Notes under the pieces: model-generated
Database searches by the model: none
Told to the model about the DNA's origin: nothing
The model's input: the letters and a program-made list of their open reading frames with translations, nothing else
In this document: positions 1-9,430 of the stretch, piece after piece
Numbering within the stretch: the stretch's first letter is position 1
Layout of the letters: every line of letters starts with the position of its first letter
Origin: Saccoglossus kowalevskii
Taxonomy: Eukaryota > Hemichordata > Enteropneusta > Harrimaniidae
Direction of reading: 5' to 3'
Assembly (NCBI RefSeq): GCF_000003605.2
Contig: NW_003124254.1
Location: 1 to 17,041, forward strand
Length of the DNA stretch: 17,041 bases
Position numbers and translations under genes: made by a program

Positions 1-220
1 CTTGTTTCTAACATTTTACACTCAGCTCATGAGAACATCTATAGGCTGCTTTCAACTAACTTTTATTTAATATGTCGACTTTACAACTGCGCCTTTCTAT
101 ATGCCAACTACTTAGGTCATATATACAAATACATCTACCAACATTGCAATAACTTTGTACACCTTTGCATTTACTTTGAACAACTTTGCACGGTGTGTTA
201 ACAGCTTAAAACCCACTACG

Positions 221-231
221 TGCCGACGGCA
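221..231. repeat. Short dyad TGCCGACGGCA
   Basis: This is a perfect inverted repeat of five bases around a central A, extended outward by one further T-A-type and wobble pairing (CG before, TG after). It is one of the few GC-rich spots and recurs about 30 bp after the octamer block in most units. Units 3 and 4 have TGACGACAGCA, which changes both arms symmetrically and keeps the dyad almost intact. No known site is recognised. Confidence 0.6.
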
Positions 232-859
232 TGAACAACTTGTCCTGGAAAATTAGAATGAATTAAAACACTTTGCATTAATTAAAATAGTTACAAAAAT
301 TCTACGATTTTTCACTATAAATGATTGACATCACTGTAAAAAAGAATGCAGGATCGTTTTTTTATATGTTTTATAGATGTGTGATGAAACAAAAAAAATA
401 AATTCAAAAGGTCGTTTATTCAGGGAGTCTCCCATGCAAGTACTAACCACGCCCGATTGCACTTTACTTTAAACATTCGCCGGTAACCTAACCACAAATG
501 TGCATGGATTATTTTAAATTAAGCCGACTTGGCGGCTATTTCATGTTTTTGGATGTTTTGAAATCGATATCGCTGGCATTGGTACATTCTAGAATTGACC
601 TATGACCTCTACAAGCTTGGAGTAACACTACGGTAATTTAACAGCTTTTTCAGAAATATTTATTCATATTTTCGAACATTTAATTATGGGACTTGTTAAT
701 ATGATATCACATGTAAAAATCACGAATGAACTACCACTTTGCCATCGCTTTTTGCACTTTCTATGTAGTTTGTTGTCGATTTTCAGTGCTGTTGTGATAT
801 CTGCTATATATGAGGCATTATCGATACATTACTTAATGTTTCGAACTTTAACTGCGGGG

Positions 860-871
860 TTGCCATGGCAA
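860..871. repeat. Covariant palindrome TTGCCATGGCAA (unit 1)
   Basis: Relative to the common TTGTCATGACAA, position 4 is C and position 9 is G. The two changes are symmetric, so the 12-bp palindrome stays perfect. Confidence 0.8.
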
Positions 872-935
872 TGACTTACGTTAAATATAAAAGCAACTCC
901 GCCAACATTTCTTTCGTTTTCTCAAACTTTGCACA

Positions 936-1869
936 CTTTTTTCTAACATTTTACACTCAGCTCATGTGAACATCTATAGGCTGCTTTCAACTAACTTTTA
1001 TTTAATTTGTCGAATTTACAACTGCGCGTTTCTATATGCCAACTACTTAGGTCATATATACAAATACATTTACAAACTTTGCAATAACTTTGTACAACTT
1101 TGCATTCACTTTGAACAACTTTTCACGGTGTGTTAACAGCTTAAAACCCACTACGTGCCGACGGCATGAACAACTTGTCCTTGAAAATTAGAAGGAATTA
1201 AAACACTTTTCATTAATTAAAATAGTTACAAAAATTCCACGATTTTTCACTATAAATGATTGACATCACTGTTAAAAAGAATGCAGGATCGTTGTTTTAT
1301 ATGTTTTATGGATGTGTGATGAAAAAAAATCAACAGGTCATTTATTCAGGGAGTCTCCCATGCAAGTACTAACCACGCCCGATTGCGCTTTACTTTAAAC
1401 ATTTGCGATGACCTAACCACAAAGCTGCATGGATTATTTGAAATTACGCCGAATTGGCGGCTATTTCATGTTTTTGGATGTTTTAAAATCGACATCATTG
1501 GCACAGGTACATTCTAGAATTGACCAATGACCTCTACAAGCTTGGAGTAACACGACGGTAATTTAACAGCTTTTTCAGAAATATTTATTCACATTTTCGA
1601 ACTTTTAACTATGGGATTTGTTAATATGATATCACAGGTAAAAATCACGAATGAAACTACCATCTTTGCAATCGCTTTTTGCAACTTTGTATGTAGTTTG
1701 TTGTCGATTTTTCAGTTGGCTGTTGTGATATTCTGCTAATATATGAGGCATTATCGATACATTTACTTAATGTTTTCGAAATTTAACTGGGGGTTGTCAT
1801 GACAATGACTTGGGTTAAATATAAAAGCAACTCCGCCAACATTTCTTTCGTTTTCTCAAACTTTGCACA
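936..1869 (+). repeat. Satellite unit 2 (934 bp), sibling of unit 18
   Basis: This unit is short because about ten bases are lost in the A-rich spacer before the 5S relic (1349-1382). It shares with unit 18 alone CATTTGCGATGACC, AAATTACGCCG, TTCCACGATT, GGTCATTTATT and ACACGACRGTA. The short frame from 1611 stops early at TGC TAA. Confidence 0.95.
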
Positions 1870-2814
1870 CTTTTTTCTAACATTTTACACTCAGTTCATG
1901 TGAACATCTATAGGCTGTTTTCAACTAAATTTTATTTAATATGTCGACCATACAACTGCGCGTTTTTATATGCCAACTACTTAGGTCATATATACAAATA
2001 CATCTACAAACTTTGCAATAACTTTGTACAACTTTGCATTCACTTTGAACAACTTTGCACGGTGTGTTAACAGCTTAAAATACACTACGTGACGACAGCA
2101 TGAACAACTTGTCCTTGAAAATTAGAAGGAATTAAAACACTTTTCATTAATTGAAATAGTTACAAAAATTCTACGATTTTTCACTATAGATGATTGACAT
2201 CACTGTAAAAAAGAATGCAGGATCGTTGTTTTATATATTTTATGGGTGTGTGATGAAACAAAAAAAAATAAATTCAACAAGTCGTTTATTCAGGCAGTCT
2301 CCCATGCAAGTACTAACCACGACCAATTGCGCTTTACTTTAAACATTCGTCGGTGACCTAACCATAAGGCTGCATGGATTATTTGAAATTAAGCCGAATT
2401 GGCGGCTATTTCATGTTTTTGGATGTTTTAAAATCGCCATCGCTGGCACAGGTACTTTCTAGAATTGAACTATGACCTCTACAAGCTTGGAGTAACACTA
2501 CGGAAATTTACCAGCTTTTTCAGAAATATTTATTCATATTTCCGAACTTTTAACTATGGGATTTGTTAATATGATATCACAGATAAAAATCACGAATGAA
2601 ACTACCAACTTTGCAATCGCTTTTTGCAACTTTGTATGTAGTTTGTTGTCGATTTTTCAGTTGGCTGTTGTGATATTCTGCTAATATATGAGGCATTATC
2701 GATACATTTACTTAATGTTTTCGAAATTTAACTGGGGGTTGTCATGACAATGACTTGGGTTAAATATAAAAGCAACTCCGCCAACATTTCTTTCGTTTTC
2801 TCAAACTTTGCACA
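1870..2814 (+). repeat. Satellite unit 3 (945 bp)
   Basis: It is nearly identical to the first 540 bp of unit 4. The shared private variants are GTCGACCATAC, GACGACAGCATG, ACTATAGATG, and CAGGCAGTCTCCC within the 5S relic (2293-2326). The short frame from 2556 ends at TGC TAA. Confidence 0.95.
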
Positions 2815-3758
2815 CTTTTTTCTAACATTTTACACTCAGTTCATGTGAACATCTATAGGCTGTTTTCAACTAACTTTTATTTAATATGTCGACCATACAA
2901 CTGCGCGTTTTTATATGCCAACTACTTAGGTCATATATACAAATACATCTACAAACTTTGCAATAACTTTGTACAACTTTGCATTCACTTTGAACAACTT
3001 TGCACGGTGTGTTAACAGCATAAAATACACTACGTGACGACAGCATGAACAACTTGTCCTTGAAAATTAGAAGGAATTAAAACACTTTTCATTAATTGAA
3101 ATAGTTACAAAAATTCTACGATTTTTCACTATAGATGATTGACATCACTGTAAAAAAGAATGCAGGATCGTTGTTTTATATATTTTATGGGTGTGTGATG
3201 AAACAAAAAAAAATAAATTCAACAAGTCGTTTATTCAGGCAGTCTCCCATGCAAGTACTAACCACGACCGATTGCGCTTTACTTTAAACATTCGTCGGTG
3301 ACCTAACCATAACGCTGCATGGATTATTTGAAATTAAGCCGAATTGGCGGCTATTTCATGTTTTTGGATGTTTGAAATCGATATCGCTGCACAGTGCAGT
3401 CTAGAATTGACCTATCACCTCTACAAGCTTGGAGTAACACTACGGTAATTTAACAGCTTTTTCAGAAATATTTATTCATATTTTCGAATATTCAATTATG
3501 GGACTTGTTAATATGATATCACAGGTAAAAATCACGAATGAAACTACCAACTTTGCAATCGCTTTTTGCAACTTTGTATGTAGTTTGTTGTCGATATTTT
3601 AGTTGGCTGTTGTGATATTCTGCTTATATATGAGGCATTATCGATACATTTACTTAAAGTTTTCGAAATTTAACTAAGGGGGAGTCATGACAATGACTTA
3701 GGTTAAATATAAAAGCAACTCCGCCAACATTTCTTTCGTTTTCCCAAAAATTTGCACA
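2815..3758 (+). repeat. Satellite unit 4 (944 bp, mosaic of unit 3 and unit 5 types)
   Basis: Up to about 3350 it follows unit 3. From about 3395 (CAGTCTAGAATT, then GATATTTTAG and CTAAGGGGGAG) it follows unit 5. The switch region 3370-3398 holds several one-base losses. The 5S relic is at 3238-3271 and TATAAAAG at 3708-3715. The frame from 3498 stops at TTT TAG. Confidence 0.95.
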
Positions 3759-4704
3759 CTTGTTTCTAACATTTTACACTCACCTCATGAGAACATATAT
3801 AGGCTGCTTTCAACTAACTTTTATTTAATTTGTCGACTTTACAACTGCGCCTTTCTATATGCCAACTACTTAGCTCATATATACAAATACATCTACTAAC
3901 TTTGCAATAACTTTGTACAACTTTGCATTCACTTTGAACAACTTTGCACGGTGTGTTAACAGCTTAAAACCCACTACGTGCCGACGGCATGAACAACTTG
4001 TCCTTGAAAATTAGAAGGAATTAAAACACTTTTCATTAATTAAAATAATTACAAAAATTCTACGTTTTTCCACTATAAATGATTGACATCACTGTAAAAA
4101 AGAATGCAGGATCGTTGTTTTATATGTTTTATAGATGTGTGATGAAACAAATAAAATAAATTCAAAAGGTCGTTTATTCAGGGAGTCTCCCATGCAAGTA
4201 CTAACCACGCCCGATTGCGCTTTACTTTAAACATTCGACGGTGACCTAACCACAAAGCTGCATTGATTATTTGAAATTAAGCCGAATTGGCGGCTATTTC
4301 ATGTTTTTGGATGTTTTAAAATCGACATCGCTGGCACAGGTACAGTCTAGAATTGACCTATGACCTCTACAAGCTTGGAGTAAAACTATGGTAATTTAAC
4401 AGCTTTTTCAGAAATATTTATTCATATTTTCGAATATTTAATTATGGGACTTGTTAATATGATATCACAGGTAAAAATCACGAATGAAACTACCAACTTT
4501 GCAATCGCTTTTTGCAACTTTGTATGTAGTTTGTTGTCGATATTTTAGTTGGCTGTTGTGATATTCTGCTTATATATGAGGCATTATCGATACATTTACT
4601 TAATGTTTTCGAAATTTAACTAAGGGGGAGTCATGACAATGACTTAGGTTAAATATAAAAGCAACTCCGCCAACATTTCTTTCGTTTTCCCAAAAATTTG
4701 CACA
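3759..4704 (+). repeat. Satellite unit 5 (946 bp)
   Basis: It is almost identical to unit 6; I count about seven differences by eye. Both have CACCTCATGAG, TTAGCTCATAT, ACGTTTTTCCAC, a spacer with AAATAAAATAAA, and GCATTGATT. The 5S relic is at 4181-4214. The clearest copy of the phased octamers is at 3899-3948. The frame from 4444 stops at TTT TAG. Confidence 0.95.
3899..3948 (+). repeat. Five helically phased ACTTTGCA octamers
   Basis: Octamers start at 3899 (ACTTTGCA), 3910 (ACTTTGTA), 3920 (ACTTTGCA), 3931 (ACTTTGAA) and 3941 (ACTTTGCA). The steps are 11, 10, 11 and 10 bp, so the run is 2.5 copies of a 21-bp element and averages 10.5 bp, one turn of B-DNA. The block is found at the same offset in every unit with scattered substitutions. 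Related octamers recur elsewhere in the unit (CCAACTTTGCAATCG and GCAACTTTGTATG after the anchor, ACTTTGCACAC in units 2-4, 10 and 18). It could bind a protein repeatedly on one face of the helix, bend the DNA, or just be an internal minisatellite from which the unit grew. Confidence 0.85.
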
Positions 4705-5649
4705 CTTGTTTCTAACATTTTACACTCACCTCATGAGAACATATATAGGCTGCTTTCAACTAACTTTTATTTAATTTGTCGACTTTACAACTGCGCCTTT
4801 CTATATGCCAACTACTTAGCTCATATATACAAATACATCTACTAACTTTGCAATAACTTTGTACAACTTTGCATTCACTTTGAACAATTTTGCACGGTGT
4901 GTTAACAGCTTAAAACCCACTACGTGCCGACGGCATGAACAACTTGTCCTTGAAAATTAGAAGGAATTAAAACACTTTTCATTAATTAAAATAGTTACAA
5001 AAATTCTACGTTTTTCCACTATAAATGATTGACATCACTGTAAAAAAGAATGCAGGATCGTTGTTTTATATGTTTTATAGATGTGTGATGAAACAAATAA
5101 AATAAATTCAAAAGGTCGTTTATTCAGGGAGTCTCCCATGCAAGTACTAACCACGCCCGATTGCGCTTTACTTTAAACATTCGACGGTGACCTAACCACA
5201 AAGCTGCATTGATTATTTAAAATTAAGCCGAATTGGCGGCTATTTCATGTTTTTGGATGTTTTAAAATCGACATCGCTGGCACAGGTACAGTCTAGAATT
5301 GACCTATGACCTCTACAAGCTTGGAGTAAAACTACGGTAATTTAACAGCTTTTTCAGAAATATTTATTCATATTTTCGAATATTTAATTATGGGACTTGT
5401 TAATATGATATCACAGGTAAAAATCACGAATGAAACTACCAACTTTGCAATCGCTTTTTGCAACTTTGTATGTAGTTTGTTGTCGATATTTTAGTTGGCT
5501 GTTGTGATATTCTGCTTATATATGAGGCATTATCGATACATTTACTTAATGTTTTCGAAATTTAACTAAGGGGAGTCTTGACAATGACTTAGGGTAAATA
5601 TAAAAGCAACTCCGCCAACATTTCTTTCGTTTTCCCAAAAATTTGCACA
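4705..5649 (+). repeat. Satellite unit 6 (945 bp), near-copy of unit 5
   Basis: It differs from unit 5 mainly near its end, where one G is lost and GTCATGAC becomes GTCTTGAC. That change breaks the palindrome found in the other units. The 5S relic is at 5127-5160. The frame from 5390 stops at TTT TAG. Confidence 0.95.
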
Positions 5650-6595
5650 CTTGTTTCTAACATTTTACACTCAGCTCATGAGAACATCTATAGGCTGCTT
5701 TCAACTAACTTTTATTTAAAATGTCGACTTTACAACTGCGCCTTTCTATATGCCAACTACTTAGGTCATATATACAAATACATCTACCAACTTTGCAATA
5801 ACTTTGTACAACTTTGCATTTACTTTGAACAACTCTGTACGGTGTGTTAACAGCTTAAAACACACTACGTGCCGACGGCATGAAAAACTTGTCCTTGTAA
5901 ATTAGAAGGAATTAAAACACTTTGCATTAATTAAAATAGTTACTAAAATTCTACGATTTTTCACTATAAATGATTGAAATCACTGTAAAAAAGAATGCAG
6001 GATCGTTGTTTTATATGTTTTATAGATGTGTGATGAAACAAATAAAATAAATTCAAAGGGTCGTTTATTCAGGGACTCTCCCATGCAAGTACTAACCTCG
6101 CCCGATTGCGCTCTACTTTAAACATTCGTCGGTGACCTAACCACAAAGCTGCATGGATTATTTGAAATTAAGCCGAATTGGCTGCTAATTCATGTTTTTG
6201 GATGTTTTAAAATCGACATCGCTGGCACAGGTGCATTCTAGAATTGACCTATGACCTCTACAAGCTTTGAGTAAAACTACGGTAATTTAGCAGCTTTTTC
6301 AGAAATATTTATTCATATTTTCGAATATTTAATTATGGGACTTGTTAATATGATATCACAGGTAAAAATCACGAATGAAACTACCAACTTTGCAATCGCT
6401 TTTTGCAACTTTGTATGTAGTTTGTTGTCGATATTTTAGTTGGGTGATGTAATATTCTGCTTATATATGAGGCATTATCGATACATTTACTTAATGTTTT
6501 CGAAATTTAACTAAGGGGGAGTCATGACAATGACTTAGGTTAAATATAAAAGCAACTCCGCCAACATTTCTTTCGTTTTCCCATAAATTTGCACA
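5650..6595 (+). repeat. Satellite unit 7 (946 bp)
   Basis: It shares GCATGAAAAACTTG and CTTGTAAATTAG with unit 8 alone. The second half resembles units 5 and 6, with GATATTTTAG. The 5S relic at 6072-6105 has two private changes: GGGACTCTCCC, and CCTCGCCC in place of CCACGCCC. Confidence 0.95.
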
Positions 6596-6985
6596 CTTGT
6601 TTCTAACATTTTACACTCAGCTCATGAGAACATCTATAGGCTGCTTTCAACTAACTTTTATTTAATATGTCGACTTTACAACTGCGCCTTTCTATATGCC
6701 AACTACTTAGGTCATATATACGAATACATCTACCAACGTTGCAATAACTTTGTACAACTTTGCATTTACTTTGAACAACTCTGCACGGTGTGTTAACAGC
6801 TTAAAACACACTGCGTGCCGACGGCATGAAAAACTTGTCCTTGTAAATTAGAAGGAATTAAAACACTTTGCATTAATTAAAATAGTTACAACAATTCTAC
6901 GATTTTTCACTATAAATGATTGACATCACTGTAAAAAAGAATGCAGGATCGTTGTTTAATATGTTTTATAGATGTGTGATGAAAC

Positions 6986-7004
6986 AAAAAAAATAAATTC
7001 AAAA
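6986..7004 (-). terminator. T-rich Pol III-type terminator after the 5S relic
   Basis: On the minus strand, downstream of box C, the sequence reads TTTT, then GAATTTA, then eight T. RNA polymerase III stops at runs of four or more T. Units differ in this spacer by indels and substitutions: eight or nine T in most, a split TTTTATTT in units 5-7, eight T in unit 2, five T in unit 17, two short TTTT runs in unit 18. Every unit still keeps at least one T4 run within about 40 bp of the relic. In an AT-rich region this could be coincidence. Confidence 0.4.
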
Positions 7005-7017
7005 GGTCGTTTATTCA

Positions 7018-7051
7018 GGGAGTCTCCCATGCAAGTACTAACCACGCCCGA
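7018..7051 (-). pseudogene. 5S rRNA gene relic with box C, antisense in every unit
   Basis: Read on the minus strand, this segment gives TCGGGC, one base, TGGTTAGTACTTG, one base, then ATGGGAGAC. Compared with the 3' half of animal 5S rRNA as I know it, 28 of 30 positions agree without gaps. The stretch covers box C, the part of the 5S internal promoter bound by TFIIIA. After it comes CTCCCTGAATA, resembling the 5S CGCCTGGGAATA with a two-base gap. The 5' half of 5S is not recognisable, so no functional 5S RNA is made. Other copies: 423-456, 1349-1382, 2293-2326, 3238-3271, 4181-4214, 5127-5160, 6072-6105, 7964-7997, 8909-8942, 9853-9886, 10799-10832, 11745-11778, 12691-12724, 13637-13670, 14582-14615, 15526-15559 and 16462-16495. 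Homology is fairly sure; transcription is unknown. Confidence 0.8.
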
Positions 7052-7062
7052 TTGCACTTTAC
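7051..7062 (-). promoter_or_regulatory. Possible degenerate 5S box A
   Basis: Directly upstream of the box C relic on the minus strand lies GTAAAGTGCAAT. It sits exactly where 5S genes have box A (GCTAAGCAGGGT in animal 5S). Only about half the positions agree, AAGC being the core in the commoner GTAAAGCGCAAT form. This is weak and may be chance. The colinear position without a gap is the only reason to note it. Confidence 0.25.
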
Positions 7063-7248
7063 TTTAAACATTCGCCGGTGACCTAACCACAAAGCTGCAT
7101 GGATTATTTGAAATTAAGCCGAATTGGTGGCTATTTCATGTTTTTGGATGTTTTGAAATCGATATTGCTGGCATTGGTACATTCTAGAATTGACCTATGA
7201 GCTCTACAAGCTTGGAGTAACACTACGGTAATTTAACAGCTTTTTCAG

Positions 7249-7385
7249 AAATATTTATTCATATTTTCGAACATTTAATTATGGGACTTGTTAATATGAT
7301 ATCACAGGTAAAAATCACGAATGAAACTACCAACTTTGCAATCGCTTTTTGCAACTTTGTATGTAGTCCGTTGTCGATTTTTCAG
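7249..7385 (+). other. Exon-like block with splice-type borders
   Basis: TTTTTCAG ends at 7248 and resembles a 3' splice site. After 59 bp, CACAG then GTAAAAATC (donor at 7308) resembles a 5' splice site. A second GATTTTTCAG ends at 7385, giving a possible 78-bp intron. All three sites recur in most units, with the last changed to GATATTTTAG in units 4-7. Such motifs are common by chance in T-rich DNA, and there is no supporting coding frame. Confidence 0.2.
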
Positions 7386-7490
7386 TTGGCTGTTGTGATA
7401 TTCTGCTTCTATATCAGGCATTATCGATACATTTACTTAATGTTTTCGAAATTTAACTCCGGGGGTGTCATGACAATGACTTAGGTTAAA

Positions 7491-7498
7491 TATAAAAG
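7491..7498 (+). promoter_or_regulatory. TATA box-like motif TATAAAAG, once per unit
   Basis: A consensus metazoan TATA element sits 50-51 bp before each unit boundary. Sixteen of 18 units have TATAAAAG exactly; unit 10 has TATATAAG and unit 17 TATAAAAAG. The following 30 bp (GCAACTCCGCCAACATTTC) are among the better conserved and relatively GC-containing parts of the unit. A start would fall near the CTTTCGTTTTCCC block. No downstream gene is evident, so a promoter role is only possible. Confidence 0.35.
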
Positions 7499-7541
7499 CA
7501 ACTCGGCCAACATTTCTTTCGTTTTCCCAAAAATTTGCACA

Positions 7542-8486
7542 CTTGTTTCTAACATTTTACACTCAGCTCATGAGAACATCTATAGGCTGCTTTCAACTAA
7601 CTTTTATTTAATATGTCGACTTTACAACTGCGCCTTTCTATATGCCAACTACTTAGGTCATATATACAAATACATCTACAAACTTTGCAAAAACTTTGTA
7701 CAACTTTGCATTCACTTTGAACAACTTTGCACGGTGTGCTACCAGCTTAAATCCCACTACGTGCCGACGGCATGAACAACTTGTCCTTGAAAATTAGAAG
7801 GAATTAAAACACTTTTCATTAATTAAAATAGTTACAAAAATTCTACGATTTTTCACTATAAATGATTGACATCACGGTAAAAAAGAATGCAGGATCGTTG
7901 TTTTATATGTTTTATAGATATGTGATGAAACAAAAAAAATAAATTCAACAGGTCGTTTAATCAGGGAGTCTCCCATGCAAGAACTAACCACGCCCGATTT
8001 CACTTTACTTTAAACATTCGTCGTTGACCTAACCACAAAGATGCACGGATTATTTGAAATTAATCCGAATTGGCGGCTATTTCATGTTTTTGGATGTTTT
8101 ACAATCGATATCGCTGGCACAGGTACATTCTAGAATTGTCCTATGACCTCTACAAGCTTGGAGTATCACTACGGTAATTTAACAGCTTTTTCAGAAATAT
8201 TTATTCATATTTTCGAACTTCTAACTATGGGACTTGTTAATATGATATCACAGGTAAAAATCAAGAATTAAACTACCAACTTTGCAATCGTATTTTGCAA
8301 CTTTGTATGTAGTTTGTTGTCAATTTTTCAGTTGGCTGTTGTGATATTCTGCTTATATATGAGGTATTATCTATACATTTACTTAATGTTTTCGAAATTT
8401 CACTGCGGGGTTGTCATGACAATGACTTAGGTTAAATATAAAAGCAACTCCGCCAACATTTCTTTCGTTTTCCCAGACTTTGCACA
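7542..8486 (+). repeat. Satellite unit 9 (945 bp)
   Basis: It pairs with unit 10 through TTTAATCAGGG, GCAAGAACTAACC, CCCGATTTCAC and GGAGTATCAC. The 5S relic is at 7964-7997. It alone has GTGTGCTACCAG where the others read GTGTGTTAACAG. The short frame from 8227 stops after about 17 codons (AAT TAA). Confidence 0.95.
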
Positions 8487-9430
8487 CTTTTTTCTAACAT
8501 TTTACACTCAGCTCATGTGAACATCTATAGGCTGCTTTCAACTACCTTTTATTTAATTTGTCGACTTTACAACTGCGCGTTTCTATATGCCAACTACTTA
8601 AGTCATATATACAAATACATCTACCAACTTTGCAATAACTTTGTACAACTTTGCATTCACTTTGAACAACTTCGCACGGTGTGTTAACAGCTTAAAACCC
8701 ACTACGTGTCGACGGCATTAACAACTTGTACTTGAAAATTAGAAGGAATTAAAACACTTTTCATTAATTACAATAGTTACAAAAATTCTACGATTTTACA
8801 CTATAAATGATTGACATCACTGTAAAAAAGAATGCAGGATCGTTGTTTTATATGTTTTATAGATATGTGATGAAACAAAAAAAATAAATTCAACAGATCG
8901 TTTAATCAGGGAGTCTCCCATGCAAGAACTAACCACGCCCGATTTCACTTTACTTTAAAGATTCGTCGTTGACCTAACCACAAAGCTGCATGGATTATTT
9001 GAAATTAAGCCGAATTGGCGGCTATTTCATGTTTTTGGATGTTTTAAAATCTATATCGCTGGCACAGGTACATTCTTGAATTGATCTATGACCTCTACAA
9101 GCTTGGAGTATCACTACGGTAATTTAACAGCTTTTTCAGAAATATTTATTCATATTTTCGAACTTTTAACTATGGGATTTGTTAATATGATATCACAGGT
9201 AAAAATCACGAATGAAAACTACCAAACTTTGCAATCGCTTTTTGCAACTTTGTATGTAGTTTGTGTCGATTTTTCAGTTGGCTGTTGTCATATTCTGCTA
9301 ATATATGAGCATTATCGATACATTTACTTAATGTTTTCGAAATTTAACTGGGGGTGTCATGACAATGACTTAGGTTAAATATATAAGCAACTTCGCCAAC
9401 ATTTCTTTCGTTTTCCCAACAATTTGCACA
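8487..9430 (+). repeat. Satellite unit 10 (944 bp, indels in its last third)
   Basis: It is paired with unit 9. From 9210 to 9356 there are extra A residues (GAAAACTACC, CCAAACTTT) and losses (TTTGTGTCG, ATGAGCATT, GGGGTGTCATG). Because these shift the frame, a chance 96-codon frame at 9088-9378 appears. The TATA motif is altered to TATATAAG. The 5S relic is at 8909-8942. Confidence 0.95.

Larger units (their letters stand above)
1..935 (+). repeat. Satellite unit 1 (935 bp, mosaic, indel-rich)
   Basis: The first two-thirds carries variants of units 12-16 (CCGACTTGG, GGCATTGGTAC). The end (about 850-935) instead matches unit 17, with TTGCCATGGCAA followed by TGACTTACG. Between 728 and 842 about ten single bases are missing relative to all other units, mostly in short homopolymers. 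The 5S relic is at 423-456 and TATAAAAG at 886-893. The frame starting at 686 is scrambled by the indels. Confidence 0.95.
6596..7541 (+). repeat. Satellite unit 8 (946 bp)
   Basis: I use it as the reference unit because most of its motifs look close to consensus. The 5S relic is at 7018-7051, its T-run (minus strand) at 6986-7004, the intact 67-codon frame at 7281-7484, and TATAAAAG at 7491-7498. The second half departs from units 4-7 by having GATTTTTCAG rather than GATATTTTAG. Confidence 0.95.

Noticed and set aside
1-946. General excess of 8-bp palindromes in the unit (TTAATTAA, TATCGATA, TGATATCA, CAAGCTTG, TTGTACAA, AAATATTT)
   Set aside because: In AT-rich DNA of this length a rough estimate gives about six by chance, so eight or nine is not remarkable.
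2870-3052. 60-codon minus-strand frame rich in CKVVQS repeats
   Set aside because: It is the reverse complement of the phased octamers, so its repeats are those of the DNA. It is absent as an open frame in most units.
6940-6990. Hammerhead ribozyme, common in satellites (GTGTGATGAAAC)
   Set aside because: The CTGANGA and GAAA core with a cleavage triplet and matching stems is not found on either strand by eye.
7018-7028. GGGAGTCTCC matching the NF-kappaB consensus
   Set aside because: The match is explained by descent from the 5S gene, and a ten-base degenerate site is weak evidence.
7070-7095. tRNA-type box A in GTGGTTAGGTCACC on the minus strand, suggesting a tRNA-derived SINE
   Set aside because: It does not fit the box A consensus at key positions and no box B (GGTTCGANNCC) follows.
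7100-7320. Spliced-leader RNA gene, since these are often linked to 5S in tandem arrays of about 1 kb
   Set aside because: A donor-like CAG-GTAAAA is present, but the only Sm-like stretch (GTTTTTGG) lies upstream of it rather than downstream, and no leader sequence is recognised.
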